Shown: positions 13,635 to 26,800 of the stretch, one piece after another
Position numbering within the stretch: position 1 is the stretch's first letter
Layout: each line of letters starts with the position of its first letter
Source of the DNA: Cyanoderma ruficeps
Lineage: Eukaryota; Chordata; Aves; Passeriformes; Timaliidae
Assembly: GCA_008694505.1 (NCBI GenBank)
Contig: VZDJ01000046.1
Span: forward strand, 1,045,100-1,109,099
Direction: 5' to 3'
DNA length: 64,000 bases
Translations under genes and position numbers: made by a program
Notes under the pieces: model-generated
The model's database searches: none
The model's input: the letters and a program-made list of their open reading frames with translations, nothing else
What the model was told of the DNA's origin: nothing

Positions 13635-14212
13635 AGGAATCGTGAGGAACTGAGGAATTTGTGAAGAATTATGAGAAACTGTGAGGGATTGTGAGGAATT
13701 ACAAGGAATTGTGAGAATTGTGTGGAGTTGTGTGGAATTGTGAGGAATTGTGAGGAACTGTGAGGAACTGTGAGGAATTGTGAGGAATTAATTATGACAA
13801 ATTGTGAGGAATTGTGAGGAATCGTGAGAAAATGAGGAATTGTGAGGCATTATGAGGAATTGTGAGGAATTGTGACGAATTATGAGGAATTGTGAGAACT
13901 GTGAGGAATTGTGTGGAATTGTGAGGAACTGTGAGGAATTGTGAGGCATTATGAGGAATTGTGAGGAATTTTGAGGAATTGTGAGGAATCGTGAGGAATT
14001 GTGAGGAACTGTGAGGAACTGTGAGGAATCTTGAGGAACTGTGAAGAACTGTGAGGAATTGTGAGGAATTATGAGGAATTGTGAAGAACTGTGAGGAATT
14101 GTGAGGAACTGTGAGGAATTATGAGGAACTGTGAGGAATTGTGAAAAACTGTGAGGAATTGTGAGGCATTGTGAGAAATTAATCCTGACGAATTCTGAGG
14201 AATTCTGAGGGA
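13635..14212. repeat. Decanucleotide minisatellite (TGAGGAATTG)n
   Basis: About 570 bp of near-perfect 10-bp units, consensus TGAGGAATTG, with variants such as TGAGGAACTG, TGAGGCATTA and TGTGGAATTG. The array sits between CCDC13 and the HHATL 5' region. The unit is not a multiple of 3 and contains in-frame stops, so it is not coding. Confidence 0.95.
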
Positions 14213-14857
14213 TTGTGTCCCGTGCTTATCTGCACAATCTCTTCATTCCGTTCCCTCCAAGCACGCAGTCAACTCCGGCGAGGTCTGGGAGCCGAGCCCC
14301 CGGGCAGGGATGGAGCCCCGGGGCATCCCTGGGTGAATCCTGCTCTGGCTGCTGCAGATTAAAGCGCCTCGTTGGGTGCTGGAAGTGTCTCCACACAGCC
14401 CTGGCCCGGGAGAGCCTCCCTCTGTGCCCACCAGGTGAAAATCGGTGTTAAAAAGCCTTTTTGTTCTTGCAGACAGTGCAAGAACGGAGCCGGGCTGATC
14501 CGAGGGCTGCAGATCCTCCCTGCAGAGCCCAGAGTGCAGCATCTCACCCCAGAACAAACAAATCGTGGAGGGATTTATAAAATCCGGGGTTCTCTGCCTT
14601 GTTTTCCTGTGCTGACCCCTCAGAGATGCTCAGGGAGCTGGCCCGGGGTGAGCTGTGCCCAGATCTCACCTGGGGACAGATTTGGGCACCGGGCACAGGC
14701 CTGACCCTGAGCCTGTGCTGACTTCTCCCCTCGGCTGAGCTCTGTTCGCCCACCCTGAAACAACAGAGGCCACAACCCAGCCCTGCCCCTCCGATCCATC
14801 CCCATCCCTGCTGGGGATGCTGGAAGCTGGGAGGGAGATCCCAAAGGAGTTCTGTAG

Positions 14858-15112
14858 AGATCCCAGGACCACTGAGGTTGGAAAAAAACTCTGAGATCAT
14901 CAAACCCAAGTGCTAACCCAGCACTGCCAAACCCAGCACTAAATCACGTCCCCAGAGAACAACTGTGTGATTTTTTTTGAACATTTCAAGGATGGTGCTT
15001 CCACCACTTCCCTGCACAGCCTGTTCCAGTGCCTGACGACACTTTCAGTGAAGAGATTTTTCAATAATATCCAACTTAAATCTCCTCTGGCACATCTTCC
15101 TCTTGCCCTGAG
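14858..15112 (-). mobile_element. CR1 LINE 3' end (reverse orientation)
   Basis: On the + strand it reads as the reverse complement of a CR1 end: ACCACTGAGGTTGGAAAAAA, then GATCATCAAACCCAAGTGCT, then the CTTCCACCACTTCCCTG...CAGCCTGTTCCAGTGCCTGA block and a CTTCAGTGAAGAGATTTTTC-like stretch. All are hallmark CR1 segments. Confidence 0.85.
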
Positions 15113-15299
15113 AGTTCTTACCTGGGAGCAGGAGGTGCTGCAGCCTCCGAGCCTCGCTTAGATCTAAACAGCGCCCAAGCCGAGTAGGAACGACACTTCC
15201 TTTTGGCTCCGTGCCTCAGTTTCCCCATCCCCACGTTATGATATCTTCCTTTGGAACAAGGAGATGGGGACAACCCCCTTCCTTGCAGAGCTAAAAGTG

Positions 15300-16850
15300 G
15301 GGACCCAGACACCCCCTTGGGAGGGAACTGGTCCCTGCCTGGGGCTGCCGTGCCCCGGGGCTCCCCGGGCCGGCTCCCCTGGCTCGGGGTGAGCTTTGGC
15401 AGCCGGCACGGGTCCTCTCAGCAGCTGCCGTGACAGACAGCTCCCGAGCCACCCCCCCTCTGCAGTGCTGCTCTAAAATAAAAATACCTCCCGCCTGCTC
15501 CGCTCCACTCCCAGCCAAACTTCCTCCAGGGGCAAGGTGGGGGACGGCAGCCCAAAAATACCCGCGCCCCCCCCACCCCCGCCGCCCCAAGCCGGGCTGA
15601 GAGATGCTGTAGGGCAGATCAGCGGCCCCCAAACCCTCGGTAGTTGTCCCCTCTCCCTGTCCCACCTCCTGCCCCCCATCGCGGTGCCGGACGCTGGATC
15701 CCCGACCCTCGCCCGCCTCCCCCCGCGGGGCTCAAGGTCAGTAGCGGGGGGCGATGCGGGGCTGGGGGGGGCCACGCTGAGGGTGGTGACAACGCTGCTC
15801 CCGCACCTCCGGGGCTTTTCTGTCACCTCTGCCTGTCCCCAGCGCCCGGCCGGGCTCCGGGGAGGAGGGGAGCGGGGGGAGGAGGATGATGAGGGTGATG
15901 AGGATGCTGCTGTCACTTGGAGCCTCGGGGGGCTCTGCTGGGACCCCCCGAGCCTCACTGGGCAGCCTGGGAGCGATCAGGAGTTAAAATTGTCCGAGGG
16001 GTCCCCGGCAGCCTCTTGGCCCCCCTCAGGGTCGGTCACCGCCGGCTCCTTTGCGGGGTGACCTCGTCCGCACCCTCGCCAAAAAAAAAAAATAAAATAA
16101 TAAAATAAAGCTTTGGAAAGGTGGAAAGGAAGAAGAAAAGCTTTTTTAAAGGCACCTCCGTGTGCGCCCTCCCGCCGCAGGGGCACCGCAGGGGCACCGC
16201 AGCGCCCGCCCGCAGCGGCTCCGCACCGGGAGTGACCGCGGGGCCGCCCCCGAAATTCCCCTCGGGATAAACCCGAAATTCCCCCCGGGAAAAACGCGTT
16301 TGGTCCACGCCGGGGGGAGATGGGCTCAACCCGCATCGCTGCCAAGAACCTCCTCCACCCCCCACCCCTTAAAACCCTCGGCCACCAAAGGAAAAATAAA
16401 CGTTCAAAATGAAAACAATAATTTTAATATTATTTTAATTTTTATACGGGATTATTTTAATAACCGCAGGAGCTTTCAAAGGCGGAGAGTCACCAGAGCA
16501 GGGGGTGGCCGCGGCGCCTTTTACGCCTTAATCCCTTCAGCGCTCTCAGGGATGGTGGCGGGTCGGGGGTGCCAGCGCCGGGGGACGCTGTCCCTGTCCC
16601 TTGTCCCTGTTCCTTGTCCCTGTTCCTTGTCCCTGTCCCTTGTCCCCACATCCCGCCTGCTCCAGCCCCGAGCCGCGCTTTGGCAGCTGCCGGACACGCA
16701 ATCGAGGAGGCTGAGGAGCTGCAAGGCACGTCGCGCCGTGGTTAATTAACCTCGGCAGGAGTAATTAGCCCAGGGCTAATTGCGGGGTTGGGTGTCGCCA
16801 TCCCCCGAGCGCTGCTGATGCCGCGGGGGGAGCTCAGCCGTGTCTGCGGG
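15300..16850. promoter_or_regulatory. GC/CpG-rich block, candidate CpG island
   Basis: This region is markedly richer in C+G and CpG than its surroundings, with clusters such as CCCCGCCGCCCC, CGGGGCCGCCCCCG and CGCCGTGGTTAATTAACC. It is interrupted by an A-rich tract at 16081-16110. It lies 1-2.5 kb upstream of the HHATL start codon and could contain the HHATL promoter or a non-coding first exon. I find no exon with a family match. Long open frames on both strands are explained by the base composition. Confidence 0.4.
16588..16648. repeat. Short tandem repeat (CCTTGTCCCTGT)n
   Basis: A 12-bp unit alternating CCTTGTCCCTGT and TCCTTGTCCCTG is repeated about five times inside the GC-rich block. 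On the opposite strand it encodes an artefactual Arg/Asp/Gly/Thr repeat. Confidence 0.8.
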
Positions 16851-17873
16851 GTCCTAAAGGCTTCCGGCAGGGGAAATTTGGGATCTGGGAGTTTTGGGAG
16901 CCCCCCCAAGAGGAGGAGGTTGGGGGAAAGCTCAGCAGAAGGTGAGAGGGGAGCGGGGGAAACCCATCACTTCCCCTCCACCAGTGGGAGTGGGGATCTG
17001 GCACCACACGGAGTGGGGTTTCCGTGCTCTATCCTGGATCCCCCCACGGATCCAACTGGGAATTCGAGGTGGGGACATTGCAGACACGCTGGAGCAGCCC
17101 CATCCTGGGCATCCTGGAGCAGCTCTGAACATCGGGATAGATGGGAAGAGCCCCTCATCAGGGGGGCCCAAATCCCCCTGGCCCCAAATCCCGGCTCCTG
17201 GATGGGGTTTGCAGGAACCTCTTTGCACCTGAGCTGTGTCCCGGGGGCTCAGCCCCAGGTGTGACCCTCTTCTCCTTCCCTTCAAAGCAGAGCTGGGGAG
17301 GAGCAGCAGGAATTTAGGCTGTCTGAGGGGTAGGAGAGTGTCATCCCCCGTTTTCCTCCCTCTTGTTAGGAAAATTAATCCACAAACGCCAGAGGTTTAT
17401 GTCTAAAAAGGAGACAGAGGAGTCCTTTTGCTTTATTCAAATAAAGGGAGAAACCATGGGGCATTTCCCCTGGGGTGTCTCAAATTTTGGAGGACGCATC
17501 CTCCTACTTATCCCAATTTCCCGGCCGCATTTCCCTCTCTCTTTCCCCATTGGCTGAGGTACTTGAGAGTTACAGACTTCCCGGAGTACCTAATACCTAA
17601 AATTCCCCATTAATATATAACCCTCCTTTTCATTTTTAACTCTTACAGAATTTGTGGCTTTTCCCCGTTGTTTCTTTCACCTTTCAATATCCAGTTTCAT
17701 CCATCACCAAACCCACGGTTTGTTAGGAAAGACAAACATCTTTTCCTTTCATCAATCAGTGGAATCCTCCCCGTCGTTCCTTTTACCTCTCATTGCTGTT
17801 TTTGCCTACCAACAGACCCACTGCTTGTTTGTAAAGACAAACCTGTCGTTCCTCTCCTCTTTCCCTTTCCCAG
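16851..17873. other. Immediate upstream flank of HHATL
   Basis: A TATATAA element lies at 17614-17620, about 285 bp before the HHATL start codon. It is followed by pyrimidine-rich DNA that ends in a strong acceptor (TTCCCTTTCCCAG, ending 17873). The acceptor suggests that the 5' UTR is spliced and the first, non-coding exon lies upstream. I could not identify its donor. Confidence 0.4.
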
Positions 17874-17899
17874 GTGCCGGGCTGTGACCTCCTCTCACC

Positions 17900-20800
17900 A
17901 TGGGGGTTAAAGCGATGCTCCCCAGCTACGAGCTGGGGTTTTACGCCCTGGTGGTCACCTGCGCTGTGCTCTACAGCGGCAGCGGCATCTTCGAGGCATC
18001 CAGAGGTAACGCTTCCCCCATCTTCAGCTTTTTGCAGGGAACAGCTTGGAAATCCTTTTTAAAGGGATTTTTGCCCTTTTTTTTTTTTTTTTTTCCCGGT
18101 TGTCTCTTCGTCCTTATTTACACAGCTCAGGGCAAGAGGCTGTGGGATGCCACAGGTCCCCAGGCAGCCACCGCCACCTACTCAGGGCTGATTCCCCTTT
18201 TTGTTTGTTTGGGTTTTTTGGGGTTGTTTGTTTGTTTGTTTCGTCTTGGGGGTTTGAGGAGTTTTGTTTCGGTGGTTTTTGGTTTGTTTTTGACTTTTTG
18301 TGCGTTTGTTATTGTTCGGAAGCCCACAAACCTGAAAACTTTCTGGGATCAGCCAGGGAACGTGTAATGAGAAAAAGGCTTTGCTGAAAATTCCTGCAGG
18401 AATCTTTGGTCACTGACTCTTTTGGTTGTCCCCGGAAAGCAGGCGGGGACAATACACCTTCTTTTGGGACTGGGTATTTAAGCCCCGATGGCTCATTGTC
18501 ACAACGATGGAGGGGTTGGGCCTGGCTTGAACACGGATCCCGTTTTCCAGAGCTGTTTTTCCTCCCTGTAACTCTGGTTCTTTTGCAGACAGCATGAACA
18601 GAAAAGCCTTTCGGGACGGCATAAAGCCGGGCTGGCACTACTTCGGCAGGAAGATGGTGAGTGAGGAAGGGCTTGGGCTTTTCTAGCTACAGACAGCCTG
18701 GCCAGTGGAGAAACGGAGCTGGTTTTTCTGCTACTGACACTCGTTTGTGAAGTCCATGTGACTCGTATTTTTCTCCCTAAAATAATAGGGAAAATCCCAG
18801 TCCTGCAGGGCTGTGGATGCTCCGTGAGCGACCTCTGGACATCCCTCCTGGGGTTTTATGCCTGAGCTAAAGTGCTCTCAGGTAGAAAATGGGAAGAAAA
18901 AGCTTTAAAGGTTGTGTGGCTGGGGGCAGTGAAGTGCCTGGTGCTGCTCCTGCAGGACGTGGCCGATTTCGAGTGGGTGATGTGGTTCACCTCGTTCAGG
19001 AACATCATCATCTTCGCCCTCTCGGGACACGTCCTCTTCGGCAAGATCTGCTCCATGACTGTGCCACAGGTGAGCAGGGGTGTGGTGGCACGGATCTGAG
19101 AGCACCCAGGGGTGGCCTGTGTGAAAAACGAGGTTCCCTTTCCATGTGACATCCTTTAAATACCCTTTCTGTTGCACCAATTTGTTGCATATTCATATTC
19201 TTCCATAAAGTAGCTTCCATGTTCCAGGAACTGTTTTGCATGGTCCCTCCTTGGGTCTGCCTTTTCAGAGCATCCATGTTTCTTGGCTGTGTCTTCATTA
19301 TCACCTCCAGCTTGGGCTTTGGTCCATACTGTCTTCAGATGGTGGATGCTGATAGTTGGTCTATCAATAGCAGGGTCTTCTGTACGTGTCCACTGGATGT
19401 CATCCCGACCAAACAGACAGTTGAGGCATACTGTATCAACTACTACCACCGTGCCTAATTCTCTTTACTAATAGCAGAAATAAAAACTTACATCCTTACC
19501 ACAACGTTATTAATCATATAACACACATCTTGTGAAAAACTAACTTTATAATATGCATTTATAACACCTGGGATGTGTGGAAAGGGTTTTGGGGGGATGT
19601 TTTGGGGCTTTCACCACACTGACCACGGCCGCTCTCTCTCCCCAGCACCGGGCTGTGATGTACATGATCTACGGGGCCCTGGCTGTGCTGGGCAGCATGG
19701 GGCTGGTCTACCTGATGATCATCCTGTCCCACTGCCTGCTCCTCTACTCGGTGGCCCTGGCCAAGCAGAAGTGGCTCTGCTACGTGGCCGGGCTCTGCTG
19801 CCTCGCCTCCTTCAAGGTGGAGCCTTTTGGCTCGTGGCAGGTGGGTGCTGTCCTGGCCATGGGTCTGCTGTCCTGGCCGTGTGTCTGCCTCGTTTCCAGC
19901 CCACTGGTGTCCATGTCCTTGGGGTTATCCCCAAGGAAGGCTCCTGAGGCAGCCCCAGGCCCTGGCCTGGCTGCATCAGATCTCTCACAGCATTTTAGAG
20001 GGAAGGGGTTGTTGAGGCGTGAGTTTGGGGATAATCCCACAGTGTTTGTGTCGTGTTTTGGTGGCTTCATGCTGTTCCAGCTGAGTCCTTCTTGCTCCCC
20101 AGGCATCAATTTGTCAGCCTGTTGCTGCCCTGTGCCTCAGTTTCCCCAGCTGTAACACACAGTGGATGGATTCAGTGATGCCCATCTCTCAGGGCACAGG
20201 CTAGCTAAGATTTTTATCTCACTGGTGAGTGGAGAGAAGCCAGGAAGGACCTTATAAAAATATTGAGTTCCTCAGCAGGACAGTGTTGCCTCTCCCTGCC
20301 TCCAAAGATGTGTTTCCTCCCTCTCCATCAACCCCACGCTGGCTCTGCATTACTCCATGGGGACACCTGTGCCAGGGTGACATTGCCACCCCAGACCAAA
20401 GCCTGTATGGCCAACAGCTGCTTGGTGACATGGCAAAGAGGATCAACCCCTTCCTGGCTGCTCTGAGCTGCAGGAGCCAGCTGGGAAACCGAGCCCCAGT
20501 TTTATTTTCCCAGCTCATTAACTTCAGAGACAATTGGTGTCAGAACATAATTAAAGGTTTTCCTTGAACTGAAAACTGAACTGACAGAGGTCAGGGTTAG
20601 ATGAGATGTTAGGAAAAAATTCCTTACTGGGAGGGTGGGGAGGCCCTGGCACGGGTTACCAGGGGAGCTGTGGCTTCCCCTGGATCCCTGGAAGTGTCCA
20701 AGGCCAGCTTGGACAGGGCTTGGAGCAGCCTGGGACAGTGGAAGGTGTCCCTGCCCATGGCAGGGGGTGACACTGGATGGGCTTTAAGGTCCCTCCAAAC

Positions 20801-23800
20801 CAAACCATTCTCTGCTGCCCCAGGAGTGTAGTATCCCGTAGGAATAGGGTAAAAAGTCGTGGCCTGCCGTTTCTTCTAAGTGCAGCTAACAAGGAATCTG
20901 TGAGTTCCCATATGAGGCTGTTTTGAGAATGAGAAGTTCCTTTAACACAACAATCTATTCCGAGGGTGAAAAATAAGTGCACCTGTAACAACAAGGGATT
21001 TGTCCTGTGAGAGCCAGTAGAGAAAATATGTAAACAGTCTAAAAATAGATAGACTTGATAGACAAGCAAAACGTCTTTACTCACCAATAGAATAATTAAC
21101 AAGAAAGCTATTAACAAATTGGAAGTTGTCCTTGAGGTTTGTAAAAGCTGTAGAAAAGACAGCATGTGGCCATAATAAATAATTATTAATATATATTACA
21201 TTATATTACATTACACTATAATATAATATATTACAATGTAATGTAATGTAATATAATGTAATAATATATAATATAATGTAATATAATGTNATATTTTGTA
21301 TTATATTTTATAGTATATAGTATATTTTATTATATTTTATATTATATATTTTATAGCATATAGTATATTTATTATATTTTATATATGATGTATTTTATAG
21401 CATATAGTATAAATAATACATATATAAATAATAATAAAGGGCTTCTGAGCCTTCTGAATTTTTATGGCATCACTCTTTGTGTGGTGACCATCCCAACAAC
21501 AGTGTCCCCCCCAAAGCCAGGCAGCCCAGGAGTGACCCCACGCTCCTGGTGGTAACTCCCTGTCTCTTTTCCAGAGCGGGTTTGTGACAGGAGCTTTTGA
21601 TCTCCAAGATGTCCTTTTCTACGGGGGCTGCACCTTCACCATCATGCGCTGCATGAGCTTTGCCCTCGAGAGCTCCGACAGGGAAGAGGGCATCTACTCC
21701 ATCTTCGACCTCCTCAAGTACAACTTCTACCTCCCTTTCTTCTTCTTCGGGCCTGTCATGACGTTTGACCAGTTCCACGCCCAGGTGAGTGATGCTGAGG
21801 GTCGAGACTGCAGCAGGGTTTCTCCCCAAAAATTTATTTTCTTGGGGTTAACGTCTACAAGAACCCCAACTTTTGCCATAGTGAAGATGCAAATGGTTCT
21901 AGTGTTTCTTGTGGTCACCTCTAGCCTGTGGCTGTGCACTTTTGTGGGGAAGGGCATAAACTGGTGGTTTTTTAACCTTCTTTTTGCTCTTTTTAGCTAT
22001 TTTCACTGACCAATTCACAATGGAAAATCTTGTTGCGATGTCCTTGCTCCCTGAGGCATCTGCACTGCTCGGTGCCTCAGTTTCCTTGTGTTGTCACCCC
22101 AGCACCTTCATGGTGAGGGCCGCACACGTGGTGCCCACCCACGGGGCTGTGGCAGCAAGGACGTTTCTGTCTCCCATTTCTATCCAGCTGCTTCTCCAGG
22201 GAGCAGGAGCTTCCAGGGATGGCTTGTGTGTCTTTAGATCAAGTAAGTTATCACTCAGGAGATCAGTGAGGTTGGGTGGAAGGCTGAGTTCCAGCAGCTG
22301 GGGGCTCCATGAAATACCCTGATGCTCCAAGTCTTTGCCTGTTCCACACGACCAAGGGAGCTTTTAGATGAGCAGAGTCCAAACAGAGCTGGAAAACACC
22401 AGCAGCAGCCTGGGCTGGGACCTCTGGAGCTGTTCCACAGTCCAAGATCAAGGAAACCAGCAGTGCTGTGTCCCCCCTCACTCTTCCCACTTCAACCTCC
22501 CTCTGCATCAAGGATCAGCCTCAGCAAACTGGTGACTCTGGAAAATATGTAATATTTTATATATATATATATTAAGGGAGGTGTTTGGTCAGCAGTGATG
22601 CTGTGGAGGATTCCCACCACCACCCCCGGTTCCTTTCGTAGAAGAACAGCTACACTGAGTTTTTGGACCTGAATTGATGCCTGGATACGAGAATATTTTG
22701 GGAAAACATTTGTGAATTCAGAAGAAAAAAACAGCCCAGTTCAGGGGAGAGCAGCCAAAGTCTCACGATGAGGAGAAGACCGATGACCCACCAGCCCAGC
22801 ACCTTCTCTCACACCTGGGGCTGGTTCTGGTTGCCTGAGAAAGGCTCTGCACTGGGATATTTCCTCCAGGATGAGCCATGATCCCAGTCCTGCTCCTTGC
22901 CTGCTCTTCACCTGTGGCGTTACCAACTTCATGATGCCTCTTAAAAGGAACAAGAGCCCTGGAGTCTTACTGGATTTATTAAAAACAATTATTAGAGCGT
23001 TCTGATCTGAAGATCAAAAGTGTCCCTGTCAGGGATGCAGCCAGGTTCCAAAAATGGAGCCATGAAACTCCTCATGTCTCCAGCACCTCCTGAACTCCCA
23101 CTGCTCCTGCAGAGCTGGATCCAGAGGGTTTGATTTCCTGCTGCTTTGCACAACCCCGAACCAGAGGGTCTGAAGCCACTTAATGAGCCATTCCCGTCTC
23201 AGCTGCTTCAAACGTTCATCCCAAAGGCACAAGGATTAAGTCCCCTGCCCTGGCCAGGGGTCCTGGTTTGGTCTGGCCACCACTGCCATCTCCTGGCTAC
23301 ATCCCCCCTGCACGGCTGGAGCTGTGTCTGGCTGCAGAGGTGAATTCTTAATTGCCCAAGAGCAATTAGGGCAGGAGGCCGATGGAACCCTTCCCCAGGG
23401 TGGGATGGATGGCCCAGTTAGAGATCAGATCTGTCCCTTCGGATCCTACTGGTCCCACATCCTGGTGAAGTTCTTGCATCCCTGTGTGAGATGGGAACTC
23501 AACTGTACCAGGGCTTGGCCAGCCAAATTTGGGTGGAGAAGCATCTTTCTTGCTGAGATCAAGGGAACAAATCCCCTTCTGTAGGGGTGGGAGTGTGGGA
23601 GACACAGCCCTGATCCCAAAGGGGACAATGGCCGGGTGCTGGCACCACACACAGATGGGAGGACGAGAGGAAACAGCCTTGAGTTGCACCAGGGGAGGTT
23701 TAGACAGGATATTGGGAATCATTTCTTCAAGGAAATGGTTGTTAAGCATTGGAATGGGCTGTCCAGGGCCGTGGTAGAGTCACCCTCCCTGGAGACGTGT

Positions 23801-26800
23801 CGATGTGGCACTTGGGGACAGGGTTTAGTGATGGGCTTGGCAGTGCTGGGTTGATGGTCAGACTCAATGATCTTAATGGGTTTTTCCAGCCTAAACCATT
23901 CTGTGATTCCATGGAAGGAGGGTTCCGTGTCCTCCTCTCATGTTTCCATGCCAGACCCTGTCCTCCCTCAGCTCAGGGTCCAGCGACCTCTCTGTATCTT
24001 CAAAGCACCTGGTACTTAACAGACACAAAACAAAAAAAATCAGGCAAAGGGTTTAATTCTCAGGAATCATCTGGATTTGACAACAGGGCTGGTGCAGCAG
24101 CCCGTGGATTATGCAGGGAGAGCTCCCACCTCTCGCAGGGAATAAAGGGGAAGTAATAAACATAAGAGGATTTTGAATACAGCAGCGATTTTACGGCGAT
24201 GCGGGGAAGCAAGGACACGGCTCTGCCCCGTGTAATCCTGAGAGCTCACCCTGCTGATGTTTATGTGACAACCACCAGAGATGTGACAGCTCCTGGAGGC
24301 AAACCCCAGCCCCGGTTTGTGCGAGGCACTGCAGAGATGAAATCCCCATCAATCAGGTCCCACTGATTCAGGATGGCCCCTGGAGCAAGTTTCCCTCTCA
24401 TTTACAGCAGGAGTCAGCAGCAGAAGTCTCAGACATCATCAGCCCTCCTCCTCCTCCTCCTCCTCCCAGCTGACCCTGGACAAAAATACATCAGGCCCTG
24501 GCAGAGCTGTCAGGTTGGGATTCCAACCTTGGAATCCATCCTGGAGAAGTGATGGGTGCAAGCATTTGCTCCCTCTTAGTGTCCTTCTGAAGGGGTTGCC
24601 CTTAGGCAAAGTTGATTTTCTGAGCACGTCGCTGCAGAAAGAACAGGAAACCCTGAGAGCTCCCTGGTCGGAGTGGATTTCACCCCACCTGGAGTCCCTG
24701 AGTACAGCCAGACCTTTGTGTGACCCCTGGGAAGAGCAGGAGGATGCAGTAGGGACATCCCTGCTGTCCTCAGCACTGCTGTGGGTGGGACACGTCCTGT
24801 TCCCTGTGGATGTGCTCACCTGAGCCAGCCCTTGGGTCCTCCTCAATCTGCAGAAATTTGGGCCACGTAGTCCATGGTGTGATTTTTAAAGGAGAATGAT
24901 GAATGAATCCCTGTTTGGACCTTGACCATCCTTCTGTGTGACAGCTTTGGCTTCTTTTCTTCTCTGCCAAAGTCAAGATGAATACATGGGAAATGCCAAG
25001 TTGGGACTTGGAATGTTTATTATCTCTTACCTATTTACAGTGTTTACAGACTCACACACTGTACGGTCTTGGAAAGCAAAGGTAAAATGGAGAGCTTCTA
25101 ACTTTTTCCAAGGTTATTTAAGACATAATTACCCAATAAGGAAGTGACACCTTTATTATTTATGTTTTTGACCCAATTATGTCCAGCCAAGGCCCGCAAT
25201 GTGGACCTTTTTCACCCAATTACAGAAAACCACCCAAACCCATGAAGAAGAAGGACAAAGACAACACCCAAAATCCTCCATCTTCACTCACATGTATTAC
25301 TACTCACTAAAACCCCAAATTCTAAGTTCCTAGGACTCCAACACTCCTGGATGAAGGAACGGTGCCCTTCCTGCCCCTGGGCTCAGCCCTGCCCTGGTTT
25401 GTCCCTCCCTGCAGGTGAGCACCCGAGAGCTGCGGCGCAAGGACGACGAGATGAAGAGCATCCGTGTCAATGCCCTGCTCCACGTGGGGGCCATCGTGGC
25501 TGTGGACATCTTCTTCCACTTCTTCTACATCCTCACCCTCCCTTCTGACCTGAAGTTCGTGAACCGCCTCTCGGACTGGTCCTTGGGTGAGTGGCCGTGC
25601 TTGGGCACGTTCACCCCTGTGCTCAGCTCCAAGGCAGTGGTGAGTGATCCAGATCTCCATTCACCTCCCCTGAGAGGCTTTGGGAATGCCTGTGTTGGAC
25701 AGGTTTGAGTAAAAACCCCTCGTGCTCCCTCTGGACACGCACAGAACTGAGGTTGGGCAGCCCTGGGAAGCACATGGTGCTGGTCTGGGCTTCTCATGGT
25801 GTAAATTGTTTGGTTTGGGGTTTAGGAAGCTGAGCACTGAGAATTTTTTGTTACCTTTGGGCTGGAAGGGAGCTCAGCACCTCTAAAAATTCAGCAGGGC
25901 GCAGCAAACCACACCCAACAAGGCAAAACCTGATTGCATGTAAGGAAAGTTGTCCATAGAGTGGTCAAACACTGGGAGAGGTGCCCAGAGAGGTTTTGGG
26001 TTGTCCCCAAAGAGTCTTATTCAACACTTAAATGGACAATGTCCAGGGCAGTGGAATCTCTACCTAAAGTTGGGTGTTCTCCAAGCATGGCTGGAGTAGA
26101 GACCTGCAGAAGACAAATTCCCAGGATAAGTGATGGAAGCAGCACTGGCCTTCAGCTGGCAGCTGGATGGAGGATTCCAGATGATCAAACCCACAGCTGG
26201 TGGCAGCACTGCAGACACCACCACACAGCAGGGGCTGCAGGAGCCTCGTATCTCTCCAGAGCGGCAGCTCGAGGCCAGGATAATATCCTCATTATCAGCT
26301 GGAGTGGCACTAACATGGATTTAGGGCATCCCAAGAGCCCTGGCTAGATGGATCCTGTGCTGCTCCAGGGGGAGCTGAGCTCTTCTGACTGTGCTGACCA
26401 CACCTGCCTGGCCCACACTGGGAGTATCCCTTAATCTGGGAGCTGGATCCCACCAAGACAGGGGGAATTTTAGCAGCTCTTTGCAGAGACATTTGGACTC
26501 TTTAGCAGCTGCCCCTGCAGGGTTTGTTTCCCAGTGTCAGACACCTCTTTAAGCCAGAGGTTCTGACCCTGGCTCTGCTGTAGCATGGAGATTGCATCCA
26601 TGGCCAGAGGGAGCTGGGTGGGGGGAATTTTGATGGAGGTGCCAGTAAAACCTCCGAGGCCAGGCCTGAGAACTGTGATGGGCTCATCACAGCTAAAGCC
26701 TCAAAGGGAAGGCACAATGATGGAATAAATGACTGTACAAACAGAATTTCTTGGACTACTAAGACCAATAAGCAGTTTGCTCTCTAATACCCTGAGAAGA

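Noticed and set aside
15473..16061. Overlapping 161- and 174-codon frames on opposite strands
   Set aside because: Explained by high GC content (few stops). No conserved motif and no splice pattern.
19156..19449. Antisense frame considered as a new gene in HHATL intron 3
   Set aside because: No start context, no homologue I can name, and a likely repeat origin. Kept only as an unclassified block.
21290..21290. Ambiguous base considered as a sign of a missing HHATL exon
   Set aside because: All HHATL exons on both sides chain in phase to the expected 504 aa, so nothing is missing here.
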